The translations under genes and the position numbers were made by a program. Below, piece by piece: positions 30,879 through 41,089 of a stretch of 64,000 nt of DNA. The number at the start of each line of letters is the position of its first letter. The stretch's first letter is position 1. Source of the DNA: Ancylomarina euxina (GTDB lineage Bacteria; Bacteroidota; Bacteroidia; Bacteroidales; Marinifilaceae); contig NZ_QQWG01000002.1 of assembly GCF_003863355.1 (NCBI RefSeq), positions 124,001-188,000 on the forward strand, written 5' to 3'. Under the pieces are notes generated by a model. It worked only from the letters and a program-made list of their open reading frames with translations. It had not been told where the DNA came from and made no database searches.

Positions 30879-31308
30879 AGTTGTGGATTTATTCATGGAA
30901 CTGTGTCTGACCATTTTTTTTTAAAGTGTTATCTATTGACGGACAAAACCTATATTGAAAGGTGGCGATAAAGGGACTATTTTATCAAGAACTTGCCGCT
31001 TGGTTAATATCTCTTGGGTTTTAAGCGTTAAGCCTATCAGTTAGAAGCACGTAGGGGGCTTATTGTAACAGATGAAACGTTGATTCTTATTATTGAGTTT
31101 ATACTAGAAACTGCAGGAGAATCTGAATTGATTGAAGTGTAAACTTTACCAATTAGTAGAACTCTGACGAATGAAACCCACATAATTTGAATTTTAGTAT
31201 TTTTTTATGTTGATAATTATTTAAAATGATCCTAAGTGTTTGTTTAAATATTATGTTTTGATTTATAATATATAATGTTTAATTTTATAGATAAATTAAA
31301 ATAATATA

Positions 31309-32454
31309 ATGAAAAGGATAATTTCACTAATTCTGATAATTGGTTTTTCTTTTACTTTAAAGGCACAGAAGAGTCGTAAGCTTTCACATGTTGATAAAAT
31401 TATGCATCAAATTTCTGATTCATCTAGTCATTATACTCAAAGTATTGCAGATTATGTTAATACGGAGTTTGTTACTCAGAAAGAAAAGGCTAGAGCAATA
31501 TTTTTCTGGATAGCTAAAAATATTTATTATGATTGTGATAGTATGTTTTCTTATTCAAATTTGAAAAGTGATGAAATTCTTAAAACAAGGAAAGGAGTTT
31601 GTCGTGATTTTACAAATCTGTATTCAGAGATTGCCAATAAAGTTGGTATTAAAACTTATATTATAACAGGGTATACAAGGGAATTGAAACTAGTCAATTA
31701 TAATATGCATGCGTGGTGCGCTTCAATGATTGATTCTACTTGGTATTTGATTGATCCAACTTGGGGTTCAGGTTCTATCAAAAATAACCTTTACATCAAA
31801 GATCTAAATAATGATTATTTTATGATGAGACCTGAGCGCTTTATAAAAACACATATACCTTTTGACCCTCTATGGCAATTTTCAAATTATCCAATTACTA
31901 AAAGAGAGTTTCATGAAAGTAAATCAAAAGCAAGTAAAAGAGTGGTGTCTTTCAATTTTATAAACACCCTAAAAGCATACGAAAAACAAACAGAAATTGA
32001 GAGATTAATTAGTATATGTTCCAGAATAAAAAGTAATGGTATTTCTTGCTATTTAGATTATGATAATCTTCAGCATTTAAGGGCTGAAATACAAAAGAGT
32101 TATGATAAAATAAATACGGAATATTATAATTTAGCTTTGAAGAATTTTAATGAAGGAATAATCTTATCAAATGAGTATATTGATTATAAGAATAAATATT
32201 ATATACCTTACAAGAGTGATGAAGAGATAAAAGAAATGCTTGATGAAGTTGATCAATTGTTCAATTTATCGTTAAGTCAATTAAAACTTGTTAAAAATGT
32301 ATCATCAAATTTGAAAATTAATGTTGATTATTTATATATATCAATTGATAAAGCACTTAATGATTTAAATGACACCAAAATGAAATTGGGAAAGTATCTT
32401 AAAATTGCAAAAGAATACAGGAAATCATTATCTACAAATAAGGAATTTAAATGA
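31309..32454 (+). CDS. secreted transglutaminase-like (Cys-His-Asp) domain protein
   Basis: Signal peptide; TRKGVCRDFTNLYSEIANKVGI ... YNMHAWCASMIDSTWYLIDPTWG. Confidence 0.82.
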   Translation: MKRIISLILIIGFSFTLKAQKSRKLSHVDKIMHQISDSSSHYTQSIADYVNTEFVTQKEKARAIFFWIAKNIYYDCDSMFSYSNLKSDEILKTRKGVCRDFTNLYSEIANKVGIKTYIITGYTRELKLVNYNMHAWCASMIDSTWYLIDPTWGSGSIKNNLYIKDLNNDYFMMRPERFIKTHIPFDPLWQFSNYPITKREFHESKSKASKRVVSFNFINTLKAYEKQTEIERLISICSRIKSNGISCYLDYDNLQHLRAEIQKSYDKINTEYYNLALKNFNEGIILSNEYIDYKNKYYIPYKSDEEIKEMLDEVDQLFNLSLSQLKLVKNVSSNLKINVDYLYISIDKALNDLNDTKMKLGKYLKIAKEYRKSLSTNKEFK

Positions 32455-32732
32455 GTAGTGCAGGCCATGTTTTAGATATGATTATTAGGATGAGGCAGAA
32501 TCGTGCTATTAGAACATCTAATAAGCAAAAGTTCAGATCAAATAATCGAGAGGCAGCACATAGAGATAATGGTGCTGAAGCTTTGCATTATAAAGTAGTG
32601 CCTAAAGAGAGGCTTAAGAACATTAAAGCTAAGATTCGATTGAAAGCTCGTTTCGAACAAAGAAAGGAAATAATCGTGATTTTTATTTTTTTTATGCTTG
32701 TTATATTTATCGTCTATACTTATATGATTTAG
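32451..32732 (+). CDS. small basic protein with C-terminal TM helix
   Basis: ATGA overlap with upstream gene; EIIVIFIFFMLVIFIVYTYMI TM tail. Confidence 0.65.
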   Translation: MSSAGHVLDMIIRMRQNRAIRTSNKQKFRSNNREAAHRDNGAEALHYKVVPKERLKNIKAKIRLKARFEQRKEIIVIFIFFMLVIFIVYTYMI

Positions 32733-32972
32733 GACTTGAAAATGAATTTTTCATTCTAAGAAGAGATCGGGAAATAGCTAATCTATATTATTTTCACCAG
32801 TGAAAAAAGCTGTGAAAGTAATATGAACCTGAAAATATTTTAAAAATAAGAAAGCCCATAAATACTGCTGTTGTGGATTCTTATTTAGAATGAAGAATGC
32901 GGATAAAATCAGGTTTGGAAATCGTAGGATTTGGAAATAAAAGATTTTATAAGCTATATTTGTCGCATAGAT

Positions 32973-33021
32973 TTGTCAACGTAATCAGATCGAAAGAGAG
33001 ATTGTAAAGGTTCGTTGACAA
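32973..33021. promoter_or_regulatory. inverted repeat upstream of ilv leader
   Basis: TTGTCAACG (32973-32981) / CGTTGACAA (33013-33021). Confidence 0.4.
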
Positions 33022-33079
33022 GATTAAATAAAAAGGATTTCAATGAATTATTGAGGAATCCGAAAATAGAAAAAGCAAT

Positions 33080-33163
33080 ATGCAATTTAATACAATCATT
33101 ATTATCAACGTCATTATTCGCGTCCTAATTGGACATGAATCGAGGTTGTGCATATTTAATTAA
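33080..33163 (+). CDS. ilv leader peptide 1 (MQFNTIIIINVIIRVLIGHESRLCIFN)
   Basis: 27-aa Ile/Val/Leu-rich ORF immediately 5' of an intrinsic terminator upstream of ilvD. Confidence 0.82.
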   Translation: MQFNTIIIINVIIRVLIGHESRLCIFN

Positions 33164-33189
33164 ACGAAACAAGTTTTACAAAATATTCA

Positions 33190-33222
33190 AAAGCCTCTTC
33201 CGAAACGAAGGGGCTTTTTTTT
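33190..33222 (+). terminator. attenuator terminator 1 of ilv leader
   Basis: AAGCCTCTTC-cgaaac-GAAGGGGCTT + T tract (one U.G). Confidence 0.85.
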
Positions 33223-33237
33223 AGATCAGATTATTAT

Positions 33238-33327
33238 ATGTTATCAAGTAAGCTAGTCATTATTATCATTATTATGGTCATCGTCATTATTAGAATGAGG
33301 ATGAGGGAAGGCATGCACACACAATAA
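33238..33327 (+). CDS. ilv leader peptide 2 (MLSSKLVIIIIIMVIVIIRMRMREGMHTQ)
   Basis: 29-aa Ile/Val-rich ORF between two terminators. Confidence 0.85.
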   Translation: MLSSKLVIIIIIMVIVIIRMRMREGMHTQ

Positions 33328-33349
33328 TTCGAACTAACGAAATTATGAG

Positions 33350-33381
33350 CGCTCTTCCCTAAACGGAAGGGCGTTTTTTTT
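33350..33381 (+). terminator. attenuator terminator 2 of ilv leader
   Basis: CGCTCTTCC-ctaaac-GGAAGGGCG + T8; AGGGAAG (33304-33310) can pair with CTTCCCT (33354-33360) as antiterminator. Confidence 0.88.
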
Positions 33382-33483
33382 GCTGGTTCCTGAGTGGAGT
33401 CGAAGTAAGGATAACAGAAAACTGACAACCGATCACTGAGAATTGAATAAAAGAAAAACGACAACAATAAAATATTAACCAAG

Positions 33484-35319
33484 ATGTATAAAAACCAATT
33501 ACGCAGTAGCCAAACCACAGAGGGCAGACGCATGGCAGGAGCCAGAAGCCTTTGGCGTGCGAATGGCATGAAAGAAGAGATGTTCGGAAAGCCTGTGATT
33601 GCTATAGTGAATTCATTCTCCCAGTTTGTACCTGGTCATGCACATCTGCAAGATGTTGGGCAAATGGTGAAAAAGCAGATCGAGAAGTCAGGCTATTTTG
33701 CTGCAGAGTTCAATACGATAGCCATTGACGATGGTATCGCCATGGGGCACGACGGCATGTTGTATTCGCTTCCATCGCGCGAGCTGATTGCTGATAGTGT
33801 GGAGTATGTGTGTAATGCACACAAGGTGGATGCGATGATTTGTATATCGAATTGCGACAAGATTACACCGGGCATGATGATGGCCGCCATGCGATTGAAT
33901 ATTCCCACCGTTTTTGTGTCGGGAGGCCCAATGGAGGCAGGCGAATCAAAAGGCGAAAAGCTCGATTTAGTTGACGCCATGGTAAAAGCTGGCGACGATA
34001 GCGTGAGTGATGAACGTCTTCAGGAGATCGAAGAATCAGCTTGCCCAACTTGTGGTTCCTGTTCAGGCATGTTTACTGCTAACTCGATGAACTGTTTGAA
34101 TGAAGCATTAGGCTTAGCTCTACCAGGAAATGGAACTTTGCTAGCCACTCATAAGTTGCGTCAAGATCTTTTTTTGGAAGCTGCGGATTGTCTTGTGAAG
34201 ATAACAGATGTCTACTACAAGCACGGAGATGATTCTGTTTTGCCAAGATCGGTTGCTACACTTGATGCATTCAAGAATGCTATGACATTGGATATTGCCA
34301 TGGGCGGTTCGACCAATACGGTGCTTCACCTTTTGGCTATTGCTCACGAGGCAGAGCTTGATTTTACAATGAAAGACATGGATGACTTGTCGCGCAAAAC
34401 ACCAAACCTGTGTAAGGTAGCTCCCAATTCTGATAAATATTATATTGAAGATGTGAACCGTGCAGGGGGTATTATGAGTATTCTGGCTGAGCTTTCTAAG
34501 TGTGGGCTTTTGAATACTGAAGTAGGACGAGTTGATCAGAAAAGTTTGAAGACAGTTATAGAAGAATTCGATTTGACATCAGATAAACTCTCCGAAAAGG
34601 CGAAAGTACTTTACCTCTCGGCACCAGGCAGAAGTGGTCGTAACCTGAGCTTTGCTTCTCAAAATTCACAGTACAAGCAGGTGGATGCCGACAGAGAAAA
34701 GGGTTGTATAAGAAGCATAGACAATGCTTATTCTCAGGATGGTGGACTTGCTGTTCTCTTCGGAAATATTGCTCCTGATGGTTGTGTGGTGAAAACGGCA
34801 GGTGTAGCCGAAGAGGTTTTCAACTTCACAGGAACAGCCAAGGTTTATTATTCACAGCGAGATGCTTGTGAAGCGATTCTCACAAAGCAAGTTAATGCAG
34901 GTGATGTGGTGGTGATTAAGTTCGAAGGCCCATCTGGTGGACCAGGCATGCAAGAGATGTTGTATCCAACCTCTTACCTGAAAGCTATGGGATTGGGAGC
35001 CCAATGTGCTCTGATTACCGATGGTCGCTTTTCGGGAGGCACCTCAGGCTTATCAATTGGCCATGTTTCACCGGAAGCTTCAGCGGCTGGTGCCATTGCT
35101 TTGATTAAGGAAGGAGATAAAATCGAAATTAGCATACCAAATCGAAGCTTGAATATTTGCATCTCCGATTCAGAACTGGAGGCCAGAAGAAAAGAAGAAG
35201 AAGCTTTTGGCGATAAGGCTTTCACTCCAAGAGGGAGAAATCGGGTTGTCTCGAAAGCCTTACAAGCCTATTCGAAACTAGTAAGTTCCGCAGATAAAGG
35301 AGCCATACGACAAGTTTAA
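33484..35319 (+). CDS. ilvD: dihydroxy-acid dehydratase
   Basis: [65 protein letters not shown]. Confidence 0.96.
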   Translation: MYKNQLRSSQTTEGRRMAGARSLWRANGMKEEMFGKPVIAIVNSFSQFVPGHAHLQDVGQMVKKQIEKSGYFAAEFNTIAIDDGIAMGHDGMLYSLPSRELIADSVEYVCNAHKVDAMICISNCDKITPGMMMAAMRLNIPTVFVSGGPMEAGESKGEKLDLVDAMVKAGDDSVSDERLQEIEESACPTCGSCSGMFTANSMNCLNEALGLALPGNGTLLATHKLRQDLFLEAADCLVKITDVYYKHGDDSVLPRSVATLDAFKNAMTLDIAMGGSTNTVLHLLAIAHEAELDFTMKDMDDLSRKTPNLCKVAPNSDKYYIEDVNRAGGIMSILAELSKCGLLNTEVGRVDQKSLKTVIEEFDLTSDKLSEKAKVLYLSAPGRSGRNLSFASQNSQYKQVDADREKGCIRSIDNAYSQDGGLAVLFGNIAPDGCVVKTAGVAEEVFNFTGTAKVYYSQRDACEAILTKQVNAGDVVVIKFEGPSGGPGMQEMLYPTSYLKAMGLGAQCALITDGRFSGGTSGLSIGHVSPEASAAGAIALIKEGDKIEISIPNRSLNICISDSELEARRKEEEAFGDKAFTPRGRNRVVSKALQAYSKLVSSADKGAIRQV

Positions 35320-35428
35320 AGTACACAAGGATAAAGTTTAAAGTTGATTTGGTGATGTGTTGGAACGATGATGTGAGGTGAAAATCATATCAGTAGTCAC
35401 TATTGACCAATGACAAATAACAAACAGG

Positions 35429-37165
35429 ATGGAAGTAGCAACAAAAGTTCAAAATACAAATACTATGTGTAAAACCAAAGAGCATATATCGGGGGCTGAG
35501 GTATTGGTTCGAAGCTTGATTGAAGAAGATGTAGATAGCATATTTGGATATATCGGTGGAGCGATAATGCCAGTTTACGATGCCTTATACGATCATCAGG
35601 AAGAACTACAGCATTACCAGGCGCGTCATGAGCAAGGGGCAACTCATGCAGCACAGGCCTATGCACGAATCAGTAAAAAGCCGGGTGTTTGTTTCACAAC
35701 ATCGGGGCCGGGAGCAACGAATGTCTTAACTGGATTGGCTGATGCTTATCTGGATTCAACCCCACTTGTAATCATTACAGGTCAGGTAGCTAGTGGTTTT
35801 TTGGGGTCGGATGCTTTTCAGGAAACCAACATGATAGGTTTGTCTATGCCAGTTACGAAGTGGAATTTTCAGATCACCAAAGCTGAAGAAATTGCAGAGG
35901 TGATGGCTAAAGCATTTTATATTGCACGTTCGGGTCGTCCAGGTCCTGTATTGATTGATATCACAAAGGATGCACAGATTGCGACAACGGATTATGAATA
36001 TAAAAAGTGTGAGCACATCCGTTCGTATCAGCCTATGCCTGAGCTAGACTTTAGTCAGCTTGAAGCGGCAGCCAAACTAATCAATGGGGCAAAGAAACCT
36101 TTATTAGTTGCCGGACAGGGAATCCTCTTGTCAGGAGCAGAAAAGGAGTTGATGGCTTTTGTTGAGAAGACCCAGACACCTGTTGCTTGTACCTTGTTAG
36201 GCTTATCATCTTTTCCAACAGATCATCCTCTGTATGTTGGGATGTTGGGAATGCATGGTAATTACGGACCGAATAAAAATACCAACGAATGTGATGTGTT
36301 GATTGCTGTGGGGATGCGTTTCGATGATAGGGTAACGGGCGATACTGCGAAATATGCCAAACAGGCTAAGATCATCCATATTGATATCGACCGATCGGAG
36401 CATAATAAAAATATAAAGGTTGATGTGCCCGTATGGGCTGATGCCAAGCAAGCTTTGACTGCTTTGAATGAATTGGTTCGTGGAAATGTTAAGCCTGAGT
36501 GGATGAAGAGTTTCAAGGATTTTTATCAGCTTGAATTTGATAAGGTGATAAAGAAACAGACTTATTCTGACAGAGAGCAAATTAATATGGCTGAAGTTGT
36601 TCGTTTAGTATCGGAACAAACCAATGGTGAAGCCATTTTGTGTACCGATGTTGGTCAACATCAAATGACTTCAGCGCGTTACTACGAGTTTAAAAAGCCG
36701 AATACGCAGATTACTTCGGGTGGTTTGGGTACCATGGGATTTGGTTTGCCAGCGGCCATTGGAGCACAGATTGGTGATAAAAATGCTCAAGTGATATCCA
36801 TATCTGGAGATGGTGGCTTTCAGATGACTTTGCAGGAATTGGCTGTAATCCGACAATACAATTTGCCAGTTAAAACCATTGTTTTGAACAATTCATTCCT
36901 GGGTATGGTGCGACAGTGGCAAGACTTATTTTTCGATCAGCGTTTTTCTTGTACTCGACTAGAGAATCCTGATTTCGTGAAGATTGTTGAAGGTTATGGT
37001 ATACAAGCCATAAGAGTAAGTAAGCGTGAAGATTTGGAATCAGCGATTAAGGAAATGTTGGAATCGCCAAACGCTTACTTTTTGGAAGTTGTTGTAGAAA
37101 CAGAATCTAATGTATTGCCAATGATTGAGCCCGGAGCAGCCGTTTCAGAAATGAGACTGGAATAA
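35429..37165 (+). CDS. ilvB: acetolactate synthase large subunit
   Basis: [74 protein letters not shown]. Confidence 0.96.
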   Translation: MEVATKVQNTNTMCKTKEHISGAEVLVRSLIEEDVDSIFGYIGGAIMPVYDALYDHQEELQHYQARHEQGATHAAQAYARISKKPGVCFTTSGPGATNVLTGLADAYLDSTPLVIITGQVASGFLGSDAFQETNMIGLSMPVTKWNFQITKAEEIAEVMAKAFYIARSGRPGPVLIDITKDAQIATTDYEYKKCEHIRSYQPMPELDFSQLEAAAKLINGAKKPLLVAGQGILLSGAEKELMAFVEKTQTPVACTLLGLSSFPTDHPLYVGMLGMHGNYGPNKNTNECDVLIAVGMRFDDRVTGDTAKYAKQAKIIHIDIDRSEHNKNIKVDVPVWADAKQALTALNELVRGNVKPEWMKSFKDFYQLEFDKVIKKQTYSDREQINMAEVVRLVSEQTNGEAILCTDVGQHQMTSARYYEFKKPNTQITSGGLGTMGFGLPAAIGAQIGDKNAQVISISGDGGFQMTLQELAVIRQYNLPVKTIVLNNSFLGMVRQWQDLFFDQRFSCTRLENPDFVKIVEGYGIQAIRVSKREDLESAIKEMLESPNAYFLEVVVETESNVLPMIEPGAAVSEMRLE

Positions 37166-37279
37166 TATGATTTGTGATTATCGATCGATGATTTACGATT
37201 AAAATAAAGAAACCTAAAATTTATAATGGATTCGAGTTTAGATAATAAGAATTCTAAAGTCTGAAATCAAAAATAAAAA

Positions 37280-37804
37280 ATGATGAAAGAATATACAATA
37301 ACAGTTTTTTCAGAAAACAATATCGGTTTGCTGAATGAAGTAACCATCGTTTTTTCAAGAAGGAAAATCAATATAGAGAGTTTAACCGTTTCGGAATCCG
37401 AAGTGAAAGGTGTCTCACGATATACCATTGTAGCCTATATGGATGAGAGCAAGGTTGAGAATGTGGTGCTGCAAATTGAAAAGATTATTGGCGTTTTTAA
37501 AGCCCTTTATTTTGAAGCAGAAGAAATCGTTCATCAGGAAGTGGCACTGTTTAAGATTGCGAATTCAACCCGATTAAATGGGAATTTAGAGGCCTTGGTG
37601 AGAAATCAGAATGCTAAAATTCTAACCGTAAGTCCTGACTTTTTAGTTATTGAGCGAGTCGGTTACAAGGCCGATAATCAAGCTTTGTTTCATGAGTTGG
37701 AACAGTATGGCGTTTTGCAGTTTGCACGATCTGGCCGAGTAGCGGTTTCAAGCCTGCAGAAAGATTTCACCTCGTATCTTAAGGAATTAGGAGAAGCTAG
37801 TTAA
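37280..37804 (+). CDS. ilvN: acetolactate synthase small subunit (ACT domain)
   Basis: YTITVFSENNIGLLNEVTIVFSRRKINIESLTVS; adjacent to ilvB. Confidence 0.92.
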   Translation: MMKEYTITVFSENNIGLLNEVTIVFSRRKINIESLTVSESEVKGVSRYTIVAYMDESKVENVVLQIEKIIGVFKALYFEAEEIVHQEVALFKIANSTRLNGNLEALVRNQNAKILTVSPDFLVIERVGYKADNQALFHELEQYGVLQFARSGRVAVSSLQKDFTSYLKELGEAS

Positions 37805-37927
37805 TAATCAATTAATGATTATCGATTTATAATTAATGATAAAAAAATAACAATTAAGATTTTGGGTTTAGTTTGGGTGAAAATAAATCCCAAATCTAAG
37901 ATCTCGAATCTCAAATCTACAAGAAAG

Positions 37928-38974
37928 ATGGCAACAATAAATTTTGGAGGAACAGAAGAACAAGTTGTAACACGTGAAGAATTCTCATTGGAAAAAGCGC
38001 GTGAAGTAATGAAAGACGAAACCATTGCTGTAATTGGTTATGGTGTTCAAGGCCCAGGTCAGTCTTTAAATTTGAAAGATAATGGCTTCAACGTAATTGT
38101 TGGTCAACGTAAAAGTTCTAAAACCTGGGACAAAGCTGTCGCGGATGGTTGGGTTCCTGGTAAAGATCTTTTTGAGATTGAAGAAGCATTGGATAAGGCA
38201 ACTGTCATTCAATACCTATTGTCAGATGCAGGACAGATAGCTGTTTGGCCAACTGTTCAGAAATATCTAAAGCCTGGTAAGGCGCTTTATTTCTCACATG
38301 GATTCGGTATCACTTACAAAGAGCGCACTGGTATTGTACCTCCAGCTGATGTTGATGTTATCCTTGTTGCACCTAAGGGATCAGGAACAAGTTTACGTCG
38401 TATGTTCCTTGAGGGACGTGGATTGAATTCATCTTATGCCATATTCCAGGACGCAACAGGTCGTGCTTTCGATCGTGTTGTTGCTTTGGGAATTGGTGTT
38501 GGTTCAGGGTATCTTTTTGAAACCACATTTAAACGTGAGGTGTATTCTGACTTAACAGGCGAACGTGGAACCCTAATGGGATGTATTCAGGGAATCTTTG
38601 CTGCTCAGTACGATGTATTACGTGCCAATGGCCACTCACCATCAGAGGCTTTCAATGAAACAGTTGAGGAATTAACTCAGAGTTTGATGCCTTTGGTTGC
38701 TGAGAATGGTATGGATTGGATGTATGCCAATACCTCAACAACGGCACAACGTGGTGCTTTAGATTGGTGGAAGCCTTTTCGTGATGCAACGAAACCAGTT
38801 TTCGAAAAACTTTATAAGGAAGTTGCAGCAGGAAAAGAAGCACAACGTTCAATTGATTCGAATTCTCAGAACGATTACCGAGTAAAATTGGATGCAGAAT
38901 TAGAAGAACTTCGCGAAAGCGAAATGTGGCAAGCTGGAACTGCGGTTCGTAAGCTTCGTCCGGAAAACAACTAG
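37928..38974 (+). CDS. ilvC: ketol-acid reductoisomerase (start at internal ATG 37928)
   Basis: IAVIGYGVQGPGQSLNLKDNGFNVIVGQR; ILVAPKGSGTSLRRMFLEGRG. Confidence 0.95.
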   Translation: MATINFGGTEEQVVTREEFSLEKAREVMKDETIAVIGYGVQGPGQSLNLKDNGFNVIVGQRKSSKTWDKAVADGWVPGKDLFEIEEALDKATVIQYLLSDAGQIAVWPTVQKYLKPGKALYFSHGFGITYKERTGIVPPADVDVILVAPKGSGTSLRRMFLEGRGLNSSYAIFQDATGRAFDRVVALGIGVGSGYLFETTFKREVYSDLTGERGTLMGCIQGIFAAQYDVLRANGHSPSEAFNETVEELTQSLMPLVAENGMDWMYANTSTTAQRGALDWWKPFRDATKPVFEKLYKEVAAGKEAQRSIDSNSQNDYRVKLDAELEELRESEMWQAGTAVRKLRPENN

Positions 38975-39032
38975 GCAATAAGCTTAGCTGTTAGGTGTAA
39001 GACATATTTACACCATGTTAATTTGCAATCAG

Positions 39033-39067
39033 CTATTAGTACCTCACCCATTACGGGGTGCTAATAG
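39033..39067 (+). other. bulged hairpin downstream of ilvC
   Basis: CTATTAG-TACCT-CACCC / GGGTG-CTAATAG. Confidence 0.45.
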
Positions 39068-39319
39068 TTCTAATATGACATGATTTATTTGTAAAAAAGA
39101 AGGTTGAATAACCCATTCTATTTCAAATAAATCTGAGTTTTAAGTTGCAGTTTGTCAGGTGATTGGTTGGTGTCTGTTATCTGGAATCTGAATAATGATT
39201 TGATTTGAAGATCGTAGTTGAATCGGATAAATTGTTTTCACTCAACTCTTATAGTTTATAGGTTTGTTCAGCAATTGAGAAATGGTCTCGATTGGTCATA
39301 TCACAATAAATAAAATATC

Positions 39320-39403
39320 ATGAATATGAATACGATTCTTATTGGTTTAATTCTCATTATCGATCTCATTATTATGAGTTCGACAAGGAAGACTGTGCTA
39401 TAA
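39320..39403 (+). CDS. leu leader peptide (MNMNTILIGLILIIDLIIMSSTRKTVL)
   Basis: 27-aa Ile/Leu-rich ORF followed by a terminator just 5' of leuA. Confidence 0.83.
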   Translation: MNMNTILIGLILIIDLIIMSSTRKTVL

Positions 39404-39432
39404 TTTGAATCAGAACAAATGATCATTATACG

Positions 39433-39462
39433 AAGTTCTTCCCATAAGGAAGGGCTTTTTTT
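39433..39462 (+). terminator. attenuator terminator of leuA leader
   Basis: AAGTTCTTCC-cataa-GGAAGGGCTT + T tract; GGAAGA (39387-39392) complementary to TCTTCC (39437-39442). Confidence 0.83.
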
Positions 39463-39506
39463 GTGCTATTAATCGAATAATACTTAACCACAAATTATAT
39501 AAAAAG

Positions 39507-41000
39507 ATGAGTGATAGAATATTTATTTTCGACACCACACTGCGCGACGGAGAACAAGTCCCTGGTTGCCAATTGAACACAATTGAAAAGATTGAAGTCG
39601 CAAGAACATTAGAAGCTCTAGGGGTAGATGTGATTGAAGCTGGATTCCCTGTTTCAAGCCCTGGAGACTTTCAGTCGGTGGTCGAAATTGCCAAGGCTGT
39701 AAGTAATCCTACTATTTGCGCACTAACCCGCGCCGTTGAAAAGGATATTGACGTGGCAGCTCAAGCTCTGAAATTTGCAAAAAGAGGCCGTATCCATACG
39801 GGTATTGGAACATCTCCCTATCACATACAATCTAAATTGAATTCGAATCCTGATGAGATTCTGCAGCGCGCCGTTCGTGCGGTAAAGTATGCCAAGCGCT
39901 ATGTTGAGGACGTTGAATTTTACGCTGAAGATGCTGGACGCTCGGATAATGAATATTTGGCTCGAGTTGTTGAGGCTGTTATTAAAGCCGGGGCAACTGT
40001 CATCAATATTCCCGATACAACAGGCTATTGTTTGCCTGGCGAGTATGGTGCCAAAATCAAATACTTGATGGAGAATGTGTCCAATATGCATAAAGCGATT
40101 TTATCAACCCATTGTCATAACGATCTGGGAATGGCAACAGCTAATTCTTTGAGTGGAGTGATCAATGGAGCTCGTCAGGTTGAAGTCACCCTAAATGGAA
40201 TAGGTGAAAGAGCAGGAAATACGTCTCTGGAAGAAGTGGTGATGGCGGTTAAAACGCATCATGACTTGCCATTCTATACCGAAATTAATACAAAGGGAAT
40301 TTATGAGGCAAGTCGATTGGTTTCTTCCTTGATGAATATGCCCGTTCAAGCCAACAAGGCTATTGTTGGACGAAATGCTTTTGCACATTCATCGGGTATT
40401 CATCAGGATGGTGTTTTGAAGAATCGTGAAAATTATGAAATCATTGATCCAGCCGATGTAGGGATTAAGGAATCAGCCATCATTTTGTCAGCAAGAAGTG
40501 GGCGTGCAGCATTGAATCATCACTTGACTGAAATGGGATATAGCCTTTCGAAGGAAGATTTGGATGATGCCTACACAAGATTCCTGTTGATGGCAGATGA
40601 GAGAAAAAATGTGAATGAAGGTGATTTGTCTGAATTAATGGGTGATCATGAATCGGAAACCCAATCCGTTGAATTGGAATTGTTACAAGTGGTTGCAGGA
40701 AAATCAACGATTCCTATGGCGACGGTTCATCTTAAAATTAGAGGTGAATCCTGTGCAGCTACTGCTGAAGGAAATGGTCCTATTGATGCTTGTTTTAATG
40801 CGGTTAAGAAGCTGATTAAACAGAAGTTTTCTTTGGAAGAATTTCTTGTTCAAACTTTGACTCGTGGCAGCGACGATTTAGGGAAAGTGCACGTTCAATT
40901 GGAGCATCAAGGCAAAATGTATTACGGCTTTGGAGCCAATATCGATATTATTACTGCTTCTGTAGAAGCTTTGGTTAATGCTTTGGCTAAGCTGGTTTAA
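39507..41000 (+). CDS. leuA: 2-isopropylmalate synthase
   Basis: [59 protein letters not shown]. Confidence 0.95.
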   Translation: MSDRIFIFDTTLRDGEQVPGCQLNTIEKIEVARTLEALGVDVIEAGFPVSSPGDFQSVVEIAKAVSNPTICALTRAVEKDIDVAAQALKFAKRGRIHTGIGTSPYHIQSKLNSNPDEILQRAVRAVKYAKRYVEDVEFYAEDAGRSDNEYLARVVEAVIKAGATVINIPDTTGYCLPGEYGAKIKYLMENVSNMHKAILSTHCHNDLGMATANSLSGVINGARQVEVTLNGIGERAGNTSLEEVVMAVKTHHDLPFYTEINTKGIYEASRLVSSLMNMPVQANKAIVGRNAFAHSSGIHQDGVLKNRENYEIIDPADVGIKESAIILSARSGRAALNHHLTEMGYSLSKEDLDDAYTRFLLMADERKNVNEGDLSELMGDHESETQSVELELLQVVAGKSTIPMATVHLKIRGESCAATAEGNGPIDACFNAVKKLIKQKFSLEEFLVQTLTRGSDDLGKVHVQLEHQGKMYYGFGANIDIITASVEALVNALAKLV

Positions 41001-41002
41001 GG

Positions 41003-41030
41003 AAAGGTTAAAGGTTAAAGGTTAAAGGTT
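41003..41030 (+). repeat. (AAAGGTT)4 heptamer repeat
   Basis: aaaggttaaaggttaaaggttaaaggtt in leuA-leuC intergenic region. Confidence 0.8.
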
Positions 41031-41089
41031 GCTGAGCGGAGTAGAAGCGGACTTTTCGACCTGATTACACACTTACAAAATAAGACACA

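Noticed and set aside
33234-33569. Minus-strand 111-aa ORF across the ilv leader.
   Set aside because: It is the antisense of leader peptide 2, the terminator and the ilvD 5' end; no supporting features.
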